Part shown: one piece after another, positions 1 through 6,129 of the stretch
Layout: every line of letters starts with the position of its first letter
How positions within the stretch are numbered: the stretch's first letter is position 1
Assembly: GCA_041648305.1 (NCBI GenBank)
Contig: JBAZPI010000035.1
Location: 1 to 7,547, forward strand
Origin: JABILX01 sp041648305
GTDB lineage: Bacteria > Patescibacteriota > Gracilibacteria > UBA1369 > LOWO2-01-FULL-3
Length of the DNA stretch: 7,547 nt
Direction: 5' to 3'
The notes under the pieces: model-generated
Seen by the model: only the letters and a program-made list of their open reading frames with translations
Database searches by the model: none
Told to the model about the DNA's origin: nothing
Program-made: the position numbers and the translations under genes

Positions 1-1221
1 TATTGCTGCAAATTTCTTCAATAGTGTTTTGTTTGCAGGGCTCATAGTCTCGGATATTTGGGAATTTTCCGGTATTGTAATATGGAAACTCCACGCATGT
101 TCAATTTCGTGTAGAGCTAAGTACATGTTTAAATATCCGACACCGAAAGCTGTTTCCCAACTTTTTATAGAATCTGGATCAAGACTGTAAAGGACATTGA
201 TATATTCATAGTACGAGCTTCCGTAGTCGCTGTGGTCCGGGAACTCATTGCCCAATACATTAATCTGAATGACGCCAGCTAGCTTGGAATTACTGCCGTA
301 TGATTCGCTTTTGTCATAACATTGTTGGCATGGATCGTTTTTTTCTTCTCCTGCGAAAAAAGGATCACAGCCGTTGCATTTATTTAGGGCTCTTACAGTG
401 TTGTAAAGCCCTCTATATTGGTCACTTTTCTGGTACACATAAATAAAATCAAAATCATCGGGATTATTTTCGTAGAAAGTTTTTGTTACGTCTTTAAGTT
501 GAGTGCCGAGAGGGTCGAGCCAATAGTCTGTGTATATTGTAACTACGGGAGAACTTGTGTCTAAAGTGGCTTGACTATATGTTGCTAGTTGAAAAACAAT
601 TGGTAAAGCTTTGCGTATGTTATCTATACCCTTAATTTCGTCATTATCGAAGCCTCCTCCTGGGAGGCCATTATTTATTGCCACGAATGCTACTTTGAAT
701 GTTTTCTTGTAATTTGGAGTTAGTGGTGTTTTCCAAGTATTTTCAATGAAATCAGCGGTGATAGTGCTTTTTTTAAAGACATCTTTCCCGTATTTGTTTT
801 GTATGATTGCTATGTCGTTTGATGATATTAGAGATTTGTAGCTATCTACGTGGGGCTTGATAGATTCTTTTTTTTGAACTATTTTTCCCGAAGAACAATC
901 TTCTTTATCGTTAGTTTTTTTGTTTTCGCTCTTAATCTTACTACCATCGCAATAATACTCAACCAACGTATCTCCATCACAGTAATCCGCGTATTGAGTT
1001 TGTCTGCTTATCGTATTCGTTTTTACATATGTAGTTCCTTTGGTTTCGTAGATTTGTCCTCCGTCTGAGTCACTGCAGGTATTTTCGTTGTATGCGGGAA
1101 GTGGTTTTGCGTTTCGTGAGAGACGCCCCTGGAGAAATTCGCTATTCACCGCTAAAGCTATTCCTGCTACGACCACAATCCCTAGTGCTACTCCAATCGT
1201 AATTTTCATTGAACGTTTCAT
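1..1221 (-). CDS. Secreted/membrane-anchored DSDGG-module protein with HExxH motif (3'-partial)
   Basis: An open frame of 407 codons runs from ATG at 1221 to the window edge with no stop, so the C-terminus is missing. Residues 1-7 are basic (MKRSMKI), then 8-25 are hydrophobic; an A-L-A at 22-24 could be a signal peptidase site, otherwise this is an N-terminal anchor. Residues about 49-109 form a module with CSDSDGG, YCDGD and EYYC (Cys 49, 81, 91, 109), resembling the DSDGG cysteine module common in secreted proteins of archaea and candidate-phylum bacteria. Two CxxC pairs follow (282/285, 298/301). HEIEH at 371-375 fits the zincin HExxH zinc-binding and catalytic motif; a His at 380 is one residue off the metzincin spacing and the third ligand is not identified. 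I do not recognise a named family. A secreted metallopeptidase is the leading guess, but substrate and activity are unknown. Its closest neighbour is comM, 157 bp upstream on the same strand, with its own predicted promoter. No clear Shine-Dalgarno precedes the ATG; Met5 is an alternative start. Confidence 0.8.
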   Translation of the reverse strand, partial: MKRSMKITIGVALGIVVVAGIALAVNSEFLQGRLSRNAKPLPAYNENTCSDSDGGQIYETKGTTYVKTNTISRQTQYADYCDGDTLVEYYCDGSKIKSENKKTNDKEDCSSGKIVQKKESIKPHVDSYKSLISSNDIAIIQNKYGKDVFKKSTITADFIENTWKTPLTPNYKKTFKVAFVAINNGLPGGGFDNDEIKGIDNIRKALPIVFQLATYSQATLDTSSPVVTIYTDYWLDPLGTQLKDVTKTFYENNPDDFDFIYVYQKSDQYRGLYNTVRALNKCNGCDPFFAGEEKNDPCQQCYDKSESYGSNSKLAGVIQINVLGNEFPDHSDYGSSYYEYINVLYSLDPDSIKSWETAFGVGYLNMYLALHEIEHAWSFHITIPENSQISETMSPANKTLLKKFAAI

Positions 1222-1254
1222 GGGAAATTTGTTTATGTGACGTGTCCGCAAAAT

Positions 1255-1263
1255 ATTGTACCA
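1255..1263 (-). promoter_or_regulatory. Extended -10 promoter for the secreted protein gene
   Basis: On the minus strand TGG followed by TACAAT gives an extended -10 (TGn plus 5 of 6 matches to TATAAT). No convincing -35 is seen at 17 bp. Transcription would begin near 1248, leaving a leader of about 27 nt before the ATG at 1221. This supports expression separate from comM. Confidence 0.45.
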
Positions 1264-1284
1264 CATAGGGGGGAGTTGCTTTAT

Positions 1285-1378
1285 TAAATAAAAAGTTCGA
1301 ACGTCCCGTCAGGAGGTTTATTCATATAACCTGATAACCTGAACCTTATGGTTCTATTGTCGGGAAGAAATTTCTATT
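1285..1378 (-). terminator. Structured comM 3' region, possible terminator
   Basis: Just after the comM stop, minus-strand reading shows a 5-bp hairpin (GAACC, loop ATAA, GGTTC). Then comes an AGGTTAT/ATAAACCT stem with one bulged A, then GTTCGAAC running into TTTTTATTT. TCCCG and CGGGA can also pair around the two hairpins. The T-run suggests transcription ends here, but no strong GC-rich stem directly abuts it, so this is a weak or unconventional terminator call. Confidence 0.35.
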
Positions 1379-2926
1379 TCAGAACTTCGTTTTTGACCGG
1401 TATTGGATCGCTTCCAAAATTTCGTCTTCTCCAATTTGAGCTTTTTGGTCCAGGTCCGCGATGGTCCTGGCCACTTTTATGACTTTTAGGTATCCCCTAT
1501 TAGACAAAGAAAGTTTTTCGGCCGCCCTGTCCAGAGTCGAATTGGCTTTTGCGGATAAGGCGCAATATTTTTTTATTTGTTCCGCGTTGAGGGATGAATT
1601 TTCTTTTATTGGAATAGCGCTAAATCGTTCGGTTTGGACTGCGCGGGCCAAGCGTATTTTTTCTTTAAGTTTTTGCTCCTCTTGCGACTGCTTTTCATTA
1701 AGGAAATTTTTGATTGAGAATGCGGGCGTTTCTATAAAAATATCGAATCGGTCGAGAATCGGACCTGAAATGCGACTTTGATATTTCGCGATTTGTTTTG
1801 GCGTACATTTACAGGGGTGGCATCGCGAAGCTTGCGAGGTTTGCTGCGAGAGATTCCCGCAAGGGCAGTTGTTCATCGCAGCTATAAGGATAAAATCGCA
1901 CGGGTAGCGCGTGGAAGCTTTCGCGCGGGAAATCGTGATATATCTGTCTTCGAGGGGCTGGCGGAGAACTTCCAAAACGCTGCGCGGGAATTCCGTGATT
2001 TCGTCCAGAAATAGCACGCCTTTGTGAGAAAGGGTTATTTCTCCAGGTTTCAAGTTTTGGCCGCCGCCGACGATGGCTATGCGCGAGGCTGTATGATGGA
2101 CTTCGCGGAATGGGCGGGCAAGGATTAGATCATTCGTTCCTTCCGAGATTGAATAAAGAGCCGTGACTTCGAGGGCTTCTTCGAGCGTCAACGGAGGAAG
2201 AAGATTTTTAAACGCCCTGGCGAGAACCGTCTTGCCGGTGCCCGGTTGACCTTTGAGAAGAACATGATGGTGGCCCGCGGCTGCTATTGTCAGAGCTCTT
2301 TTTGCGCTTTCCAGGCCATATATGCTCGTGAAGGGGACGTCGTCTTGGGCGGCCGCGGGCGGATTTAAGTTAAGTTGGCGGTTAGGACAGGGGGACGCAA
2401 ATGGTTCCACCAGTACTTTTCCTTGGCAAAAATCTGCGAGCTGTTTCAAGGAATCGATTCCGTATATTTTAATTCCTTCAACAAGGCTTGCTTCGGCTTG
2501 ATTGAGACGCGGGAGAAAAATTTTTTTAAAACCTTTTTGCCTTGCGAAGTTCGTCACCGGAAGAACTCCTTTTACCGGCTTCAATTCGCCGTTCAAAGAG
2601 AGTTCGCCTATCACGACCGCGTCCAGAAAAATTTGCTGCGGAATTTGGGTCGAAGCCGCGAGCAGGGCCACCGCAATCGGCAGATCGAAGATCGATCCCT
2701 GTTTTTTAAGCTCAGCCGGAGCGAGATTAATTATCTTTTTTTGAATTGGGTAAGTCAGGCCCGAATTTTTGACAGCTGAGCGGACACGCTCCTTCGATTC
2801 TTGCACGGAGGTGTCCCCCAGCCCGACTATTTTAAACGAGGAGAGGCCGCGGGAGATATCGGCTTCAACTTCAATAAGTTCCGGGGTGAGTCCTGTCAGC
2901 GAAATCGAATAAATTTTTGCAGGCAT
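1379..2926 (-). CDS. comM: ComM/YifB-family Mg-chelatase-like AAA+ ATPase
   Basis: A full-length 515-residue member of the ComM (YifB) family, a hexameric AAA+ helicase that promotes branch migration of incoming single strands during natural transformation. Residues about 1-165 form the N-terminal Lon-protease-like ChlI domain (FKIVGLGD near 31-38, GSIFDLPIA near 77-85). The AAA+ core follows, with Walker A GQPGTGKT at 226-233 and Walker B LFLDE at 305-309. A Cys-rich insert (NNCPCGN at 352-358, then Cys 369, 372, 374) precedes the SRISGPILDRFD segment at about 385-395 that marks this family. Residues about 440-515 are the C-terminal Mg-chelatase helical domain. Length is normal and no key residue is missing. 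ATG at 2926 begins the usual family N-terminus (MPAKIYSISLTG); no Shine-Dalgarno is visible. It lies downstream of yraN and a PEGA gene, the yraN-comM association being known elsewhere, and stops with TGA. Confidence 0.96.
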   Translation of the reverse strand: MPAKIYSISLTGLTPELIEVEADISRGLSSFKIVGLGDTSVQESKERVRSAVKNSGLTYPIQKKIINLAPAELKKQGSIFDLPIAVALLAASTQIPQQIFLDAVVIGELSLNGELKPVKGVLPVTNFARQKGFKKIFLPRLNQAEASLVEGIKIYGIDSLKQLADFCQGKVLVEPFASPCPNRQLNLNPPAAAQDDVPFTSIYGLESAKRALTIAAAGHHHVLLKGQPGTGKTVLARAFKNLLPPLTLEEALEVTALYSISEGTNDLILARPFREVHHTASRIAIVGGGQNLKPGEITLSHKGVLFLDEITEFPRSVLEVLRQPLEDRYITISRAKASTRYPCDFILIAAMNNCPCGNLSQQTSQASRCHPCKCTPKQIAKYQSRISGPILDRFDIFIETPAFSIKNFLNEKQSQEEQKLKEKIRLARAVQTERFSAIPIKENSSLNAEQIKKYCALSAKANSTLDRAAEKLSLSNRGYLKVIKVARTIADLDQKAQIGEDEILEAIQYRSKTKF

Positions 2927-2941
2927 GTTTTGGAATTCGTT

Positions 2942-2969
2942 AAAAAATATGCGATGACATTATCGCATA
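2942..2969 (-). terminator. Rho-independent terminator after the PEGA gene
   Basis: Minus-strand TATGCGAT and ATCGCATA are perfect 8-bp arms around the 6-nt loop AATGTC, followed directly by six T's at 2947-2942. It lies about 46 bp past the TAA of the PEGA gene and should end that transcript. The first arm also contains the predicted comM -10, so a transcript starting there could not form the hairpin. Confidence 0.65.
2959..2967 (-). promoter_or_regulatory. Extended -10 promoter of comM
   Basis: TGC at 2967-2965 followed by GATAAT at 2964-2959 on the minus strand matches an extended -10. No canonical -35 exists at 17 bp; the A-tract array occupies that place. The same TGCGAT core sits 6 bp after the same array in front of dnaB, which argues that the motif is functional. 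Predicted start is near 2952, giving a leader of about 26 nt. Confidence 0.55.
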
Positions 2970-2972
2970 CGG

Positions 2973-3018
2973 TTCTTAAATTTTCCTTAAATTTTCCTAA
3001 ATTTTTTCTTAAATTTTA
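2973..3018 (-). repeat. Phased A-tract array upstream of comM (4 units)
   Basis: Four AAATTT-type units of consensus GGAAAATTTAA lie in a row on the minus strand. The first T of each falls at 3013, 3001, 2991 and 2980, so spacing is 12, 10 and 11 bp, close to one helical turn. The first unit overlaps the TAA stop of the PEGA gene. The array ends 7 bp before the extended -10 of comM. It may act as an UP-like element, intrinsic bend or regulator-binding array. Confidence 0.8.
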
Positions 3019-4092
3019 GTAAATTATTTCATAACTAATTTCGCCCGCTGTGAAGAAAAGCGAAGAAGTTTTCATACTTGGGAAGAAATTTGTCACCGGG
3101 GTTTCATCCGTAAATTTGTCGGTTTCAATAAGGATTGTTTCTGCCATGATTTCCGGTTTGTATACGCTAAAAATCCAATCGCTGTCTTTTTTGTATGTCA
3201 TGGCTATTTGCGTACGCAGCGTCCAGTACATGTTGCTGAAATCCGTGGGAACGGTCGCCGCAGAAGCTGCCGCCGGGACAGCCAAAGTCCATATTTTATA
3301 TTTATCGGCAAGAGCCAAAGAAGACTCTTTCTTATCATTTTCCAGGAGCAGAAGGAAGTATTGGCCGTTTATTGATGGTTTAACGTCGACGATCTTTCCG
3401 TTGGACGTGCCGAGTTCGTCGAGTGTGCCGATAGCGAAAGTTTGCTTGGAATTCAGATCGACGAAATAAACCTGTTTTTCGACAATCAGGACAGAACTAT
3501 CCGATCCGAAAATGAGCGGGGAAGTTAATTTTTCCGGGAAGTATGTTAGAGCCCGTTCTTTTTTATCGCCCTTTTCAACGAGCATCCAATTGTGGTGAAT
3601 TTTGTCGTACTTGAGTTCGTATTCTGAATAAGAGGGTGCGGCTGGGGGGGCTTCGGGAGTTTTCGCGGAGGCTTCCGCGGTGGTGGCGGTTGGTGTGATT
3701 TCCCGCATATATGGCACCAGTTCGAAATTGGCCTTTACGGTTATTGTATCCCATAAGGCCACCTCTATGTTGGCGGCGTCAGCTTCATAGCCGATTTTGT
3801 GAAACAGTAAACTCTTTTCTCCTCTTTTTAATTTAATTACACATGGATTTTCTGTACATTCTTGATTTTTTTCTTCAAAAATCATCACGTCGTAAGGGAC
3901 TTTCCCGTAAATTTTCACGTAGCCGAAATTCAAAACGTTTTGCCAAACAAAATAGAAAATCGCAGCGAAGATCAAAAGACCGATCACCAATAGCCTGCGT
4001 TTTAGTTTGTTTTTTTCTTCCAGCGCGTCTATTTGCTGGGTTGTCAGACTCCCCTCTTCGTTGAGATCGTTTTCTTGCGGCAAGTCGTACAT
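3016..4092 (-). CDS. Single-pass membrane protein with extracellular PEGA domain
   Basis: A 358-residue protein. Residues 1-33 are charged and predicted cytoplasmic, 34-50 (LLVIGLLIFAAIFYFVW) form one transmembrane helix, and the rest should face outside. Residues about 57-126 read as a PEGA-type beta domain: GYVKIYGKVPYDV, then CTENPCVIKLKRGE with Cys 79 and 84 that may form a disulfide, then a KIGYEADAANIEV strand. PEGA domains are small surface modules, usually next to other extracellular domains. A Thr/Ala/Pro-rich linker (about 133-155) leads to a C-terminal part of repeated beta-strand-like segments (for example SSVLIVEKQVYFVDL, GQYFLLLLEN, SLFFTAGEISYEIIY), which may be propeller-like; I see no catalytic motif. 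Its start lies 11 bp after the yraN stop, suggesting one transcript, and a terminator hairpin follows it. No Shine-Dalgarno is visible. Specific function is unknown. Confidence 0.85.
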   Translation of the reverse strand: MYDLPQENDLNEEGSLTTQQIDALEEKNKLKRRLLVIGLLIFAAIFYFVWQNVLNFGYVKIYGKVPYDVMIFEEKNQECTENPCVIKLKRGEKSLLFHKIGYEADAANIEVALWDTITVKANFELVPYMREITPTATTAEASAKTPEAPPAAPSYSEYELKYDKIHHNWMLVEKGDKKERALTYFPEKLTSPLIFGSDSSVLIVEKQVYFVDLNSKQTFAIGTLDELGTSNGKIVDVKPSINGQYFLLLLENDKKESSLALADKYKIWTLAVPAAASAATVPTDFSNMYWTLRTQIAMTYKKDSDWIFSVYKPEIMAETILIETDKFTDETPVTNFFPSMKTSSLFFTAGEISYEIIY

Positions 4093-4103
4093 TTGGGATG
4101 AGG

Positions 4104-4505
4104 TTAGTAAATGTCTATGATTTCTATTTCGGATGTTTCAAGCGACGCGGGTGTGAAACGGCTCGGTAATAATATTCCAATAAGAGAAATTCGCCAACTT
4201 TTTGTTTGGGCGGCGCAGCGAGGAGTGGCACGTCTAAAGCCGGGCTGCCTGTCGAGAAAAGTCAGCGCCGACTTTATCAAATGCTGTTGTTTTTGATAAG
4301 TAATCGACTCTGCGGGGTGATTCATCGAATTTTCGTAGCGGGTTTTGACTTCGAAAAAGTAGATTGTGTTGTTTTTCTCGGCAATTATGTCGATTTCACC
4401 GTACTTGCAATAAAAATTTCGCGCGATGATGTCGAACTTTTGATTTATCAGGTGTTGGACGGCGATGTTTTCGCCCATGCGACCTATGTTTTGCGTGTTT
4501 TTCAT
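4104..4505 (-). CDS. yraN: YraN/UPF0102 family nuclease-like protein
   Basis: A 133-residue protein of the YraN (UPF0102) family, which has a restriction-endonuclease-like fold and is linked by gene neighbourhood to DNA processing and transformation; its biochemical role is not firmly established. Family motifs are clear: GRMGENIA at 8-15, KYGEIDIIAE at 34-43 and FFEVKTR at 50-56, supplying the acidic and Lys residues (Glu37, Asp39, Glu52, Lys54) expected of the nuclease-like site. The usual later RFDV segment appears here as WRISLIGI (about 104-111), with Ser where the family normally has Asp. The piece before it (FRRATPRCAAQTKS) is poorly conserved. The start is supported by AAGGTAGG ending 9 nt upstream, the only fair Shine-Dalgarno in the window. 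It is first in a likely operon with the PEGA gene and two genes from comM, diverging from dnaB. Confidence 0.92.
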   Translation of the reverse strand: MKNTQNIGRMGENIAVQHLINQKFDIIARNFYCKYGEIDIIAEKNNTIYFFEVKTRYENSMNHPAESITYQKQQHLIKSALTFLDRQPGFRRATPRCAAQTKSWRISLIGILLPSRFTPASLETSEIEIIDIY

Positions 4506-4526
4506 GCTTTTGAGCCTACCTTAAAG

Positions 4527-4532
4527 TTTATA
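4527..4532 (-). promoter_or_regulatory. Possible -10 for yraN
   Basis: TATAAA on the minus strand lies 21 bp before the yraN ATG. No good -35 sits 17 bp upstream; the A-tract array begins just beyond. A start near 4520 would leave a short leader containing AAGGTAGG. Confidence 0.35.
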
Positions 4533-4540
4533 GTTACGCA

Positions 4541-4608
4541 TCAATTTAAGAAAAATTTAAAGAAAATGTAAGGAAAATTTAAGGAAAATGTTGGAAAAAT
4601 TTAAGAAA
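4541..4608. repeat. Phased A-tract array between yraN and dnaB (6 units)
   Basis: Six A(3-5)T units follow one another with their first T at 4545, 4556, 4567, 4578, 4589 and 4600, an exact 11-bp period. The consensus is GGAAAATTTAA, and two units carry AAAATG instead of AAATTT. The same consensus lies before comM. Near-inverted flanks bracket it: CGCATCAATTT at 4537-4547 and AAATTGTGCG at 4606-4615. It could serve both divergent genes, either as a bent UP-like element or as a binding array for a regulator. Confidence 0.9.
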
Positions 4609-4611
4609 TTG

Positions 4612-4620
4612 TGCGATATT
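4612..4620 (+). promoter_or_regulatory. Extended -10 promoter of dnaB
   Basis: TGC followed by GATATT forms an extended -10 placed 6 bp after the last TTTAAG of the A-tract array, the same layout as at comM. No canonical -35 is seen. Predicted start is near 4627, giving a leader of about 40 nt. Confidence 0.5.
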
Positions 4621-4625
4621 CTGAA

Positions 4626-4649
4626 GCCCTTGGATTTAAGGGGAAGGGC
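4626..4649 (+). promoter_or_regulatory. Hairpin at the 5' end of the dnaB leader
   Basis: GCCCTT at 4626-4631 pairs perfectly with AAGGGC at 4644-4649. A second copy, AAGGG at 4638-4642, can pair with CCCTT instead, so two stems compete. If transcription starts near 4627 the stem sits at the very 5' end of the mRNA. It may affect stability; a regulatory role is not shown. Confidence 0.3.
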
Positions 4650-4666
4650 ACAGTTAAAAAGTTTAT

Positions 4667-6034
4667 ATGGCAGATCGTTTGATGGTTCCACCTCATAGCT
4701 TGGATGCTGAGAGAGCGGTTTTGGGCTCGATATTTGTCGATAAAGATGCCGTTATCAAGATTTCCGACTTTTTGAGGAGTGACGATTTTTATCATGACTC
4801 CCATCGAATTATTTACGACGCTGTCATCAGTCTTTATGATAAAAGAGTCCCTGTTGATCTGGTTACTCTGAGCAATTTTCTGCAGGACACCAATAAAATC
4901 CAGCTGATCGGCGGCGTTTCGTATTTGGCCGAGCTTGCCAATGAGGTTCCGACTTCGACTCATATTTTTCAGTACGCGACAATCGTGAAACAGAAATCGG
5001 TTTTAAGGAAATTGATCAAAGCCGGAGATGCTATCAAGGGGTTTGGGTACAGGGAGGATCAGGATATTGATAAATTGATCGATGATTCGGAGAAAGCGCT
5101 GTTTAGCGTTTCGCAGGAGCATATTAAGGATCGATTTGTTCATATCAAGGATATTTTGAATAAGACTTACGAAAAAATTTCCGATTTACATGATCCCGAG
5201 GCCAAGGAGAAATATCGCGGAATTCCGACCGGATTTAAGGATTTGGACAATATTTTGTCAGGGTTGCAACCTTCGGATTTGGTTGTGATTGCCGCACGAC
5301 CTTCCATGGGGAAGACCGCTCTCGTTTTGAATATGGCACAAAATATCGCGAAGAGGGGGCATACTGTCGGACTTATTTCTTTGGAAATGTCGAAGGAGCA
5401 GCTTGTTGAGAGAATGTTCTGCAGTTTGATGAGCGTTGATAGTTGGAAACTTAGGACCGGGAGATTGTCGGATGATGATTTCGCGAAGATCGGGAATGTA
5501 ATGGACGAATTGAATCAGATGAAGATTTTTATCGATGATTCTGTCGGCGGGTCACTTCCGGAGCTGAAGGCCAAGGCCAGAAGACTTAAGATGGAGATGG
5601 GATTGGATGTTTTGGTTATCGATTATTTGCAGTTGATGAGCGCGACGGGATCGTCGGGATCGTATCAACAAAATAGGGTTCAGGAAATTTCGGAGATTTC
5701 CAGGGCGCTGAAGGAGTTAGCGAGGGATTTATCTATTCCGATTATCGCGTTGTCACAGTTGTCACGCGCGGTTGAGATGCGCCCGTCGAGGATTCCGCAG
5801 TTATCGGATTTGCGCGAAAGTGGAGCAATCGAGCAAGACGCGGACGTTGTTTTGATGATGTATCGTGAAGATTATTACGAAGAGGATAGTGATCGCCCCG
5901 GTGTTACTGATATTTATATTCGCAAGCACAGAAACGGTCCTATTGGTCGTATTGAATTAAGCTTCAAGAAGGAGCAGATGAAGTTTGTGAGTATTGAGAG
6001 GGAGAGGAAGGTGGAGGACTACGCCGGTGTGTAG
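4667..6034 (+). CDS. dnaB: Replicative DNA helicase DnaB
   Basis: A full-length 455-residue hexameric 5'-3' helicase that unwinds DNA at the replication fork and contacts primase. Residues about 1-105 are the helical N-terminal domain (VPPHSLDAERAVLGS near 7-21), followed by a linker that helps ring assembly (about 150-180). The RecA-like motor begins near PTGFKDLDNILSGL (187-200). Visible motifs are Walker A ARPSMGKT (210-217), SLEMS (238-242), Walker B VLVIDYLQL with Asp319, SQLSR (363-367), DLRESGAIEQDAD (381-393) and the arginine-finger segment KHRNGP (420-425). No intein or insertion is present. An in-frame TAA at 4655 fixes the start region, and ATG at 4667 gives the standard N-terminus; no Shine-Dalgarno is visible (GTTAAAAAGTTTAT precedes it). 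It diverges from yraN, and a strong terminator within a nested palindrome follows. Confidence 0.98.
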   Translation: MADRLMVPPHSLDAERAVLGSIFVDKDAVIKISDFLRSDDFYHDSHRIIYDAVISLYDKRVPVDLVTLSNFLQDTNKIQLIGGVSYLAELANEVPTSTHIFQYATIVKQKSVLRKLIKAGDAIKGFGYREDQDIDKLIDDSEKALFSVSQEHIKDRFVHIKDILNKTYEKISDLHDPEAKEKYRGIPTGFKDLDNILSGLQPSDLVVIAARPSMGKTALVLNMAQNIAKRGHTVGLISLEMSKEQLVERMFCSLMSVDSWKLRTGRLSDDDFAKIGNVMDELNQMKIFIDDSVGGSLPELKAKARRLKMEMGLDVLVIDYLQLMSATGSSGSYQQNRVQEISEISRALKELARDLSIPIIALSQLSRAVEMRPSRIPQLSDLRESGAIEQDADVVLMMYREDYYEEDSDRPGVTDIYIRKHRNGPIGRIELSFKKEQMKFVSIERERKVEDYAGV

Positions 6035-6073
6035 CGGCAGAGAAAATAATCTAAAGAAAATGTAGTTACATAG

Positions 6074-6109
6074 CCGAAGAGTTGATCATGATCAACTCTT
6101 CGGTTTTTT
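6074..6109 (+). terminator. Rho-independent terminator of dnaB
   Basis: A perfect 30-bp palindrome at 6074-6103 (arm CCGAAGAGTTGATC, centre AT) is followed at once by six T's at 6104-6109. It lies 40 bp after the dnaB stop, inside the larger inverted repeat. Stem length is well above that of an average terminator. Confidence 0.88.
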
Positions 6110-6129
6110 AGGATCATGATCCTTAAAAA
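6104..6129. repeat. Second palindrome sharing the GATCATGATC core
   Basis: AGGATCATGATCCT at 6110-6123 is a perfect palindrome, flanked by TTTTT on the left and AAAAA on the right with a single T-T mismatch between. The inner GATCATGATC is identical to the centre of the terminator palindrome just before it, so one may derive from the other. Confidence 0.75.

Noticed and set aside
1290..1310. GTTCGAAC resembling a tRNA T-loop
   Set aside because: Flanking bases cannot form the 5-bp T-stem on either strand and no acceptor or anticodon arm is present.
2375..2779. Plus-strand open frame of 134 residues opposite comM
   Set aside because: It is antisense to conserved ComM sequence with no family resemblance and no start signal.
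4541..4608. CRISPR array
   Set aside because: The units are 11 bp with no unique spacers; they are phased A-tracts.
4605..4622. DnaA-box-like TGTGCGATA near the array, hinting at an origin
   Set aside because: It does not match the DnaA consensus without an insertion, and no box cluster is present; a promoter explains TGCGAT better.
4601..4963. Minus-strand open frame of 120 residues covering the dnaB start
   Set aside because: It overlaps the conserved DnaB N-terminal domain and runs through the dnaB promoter; a shadow.
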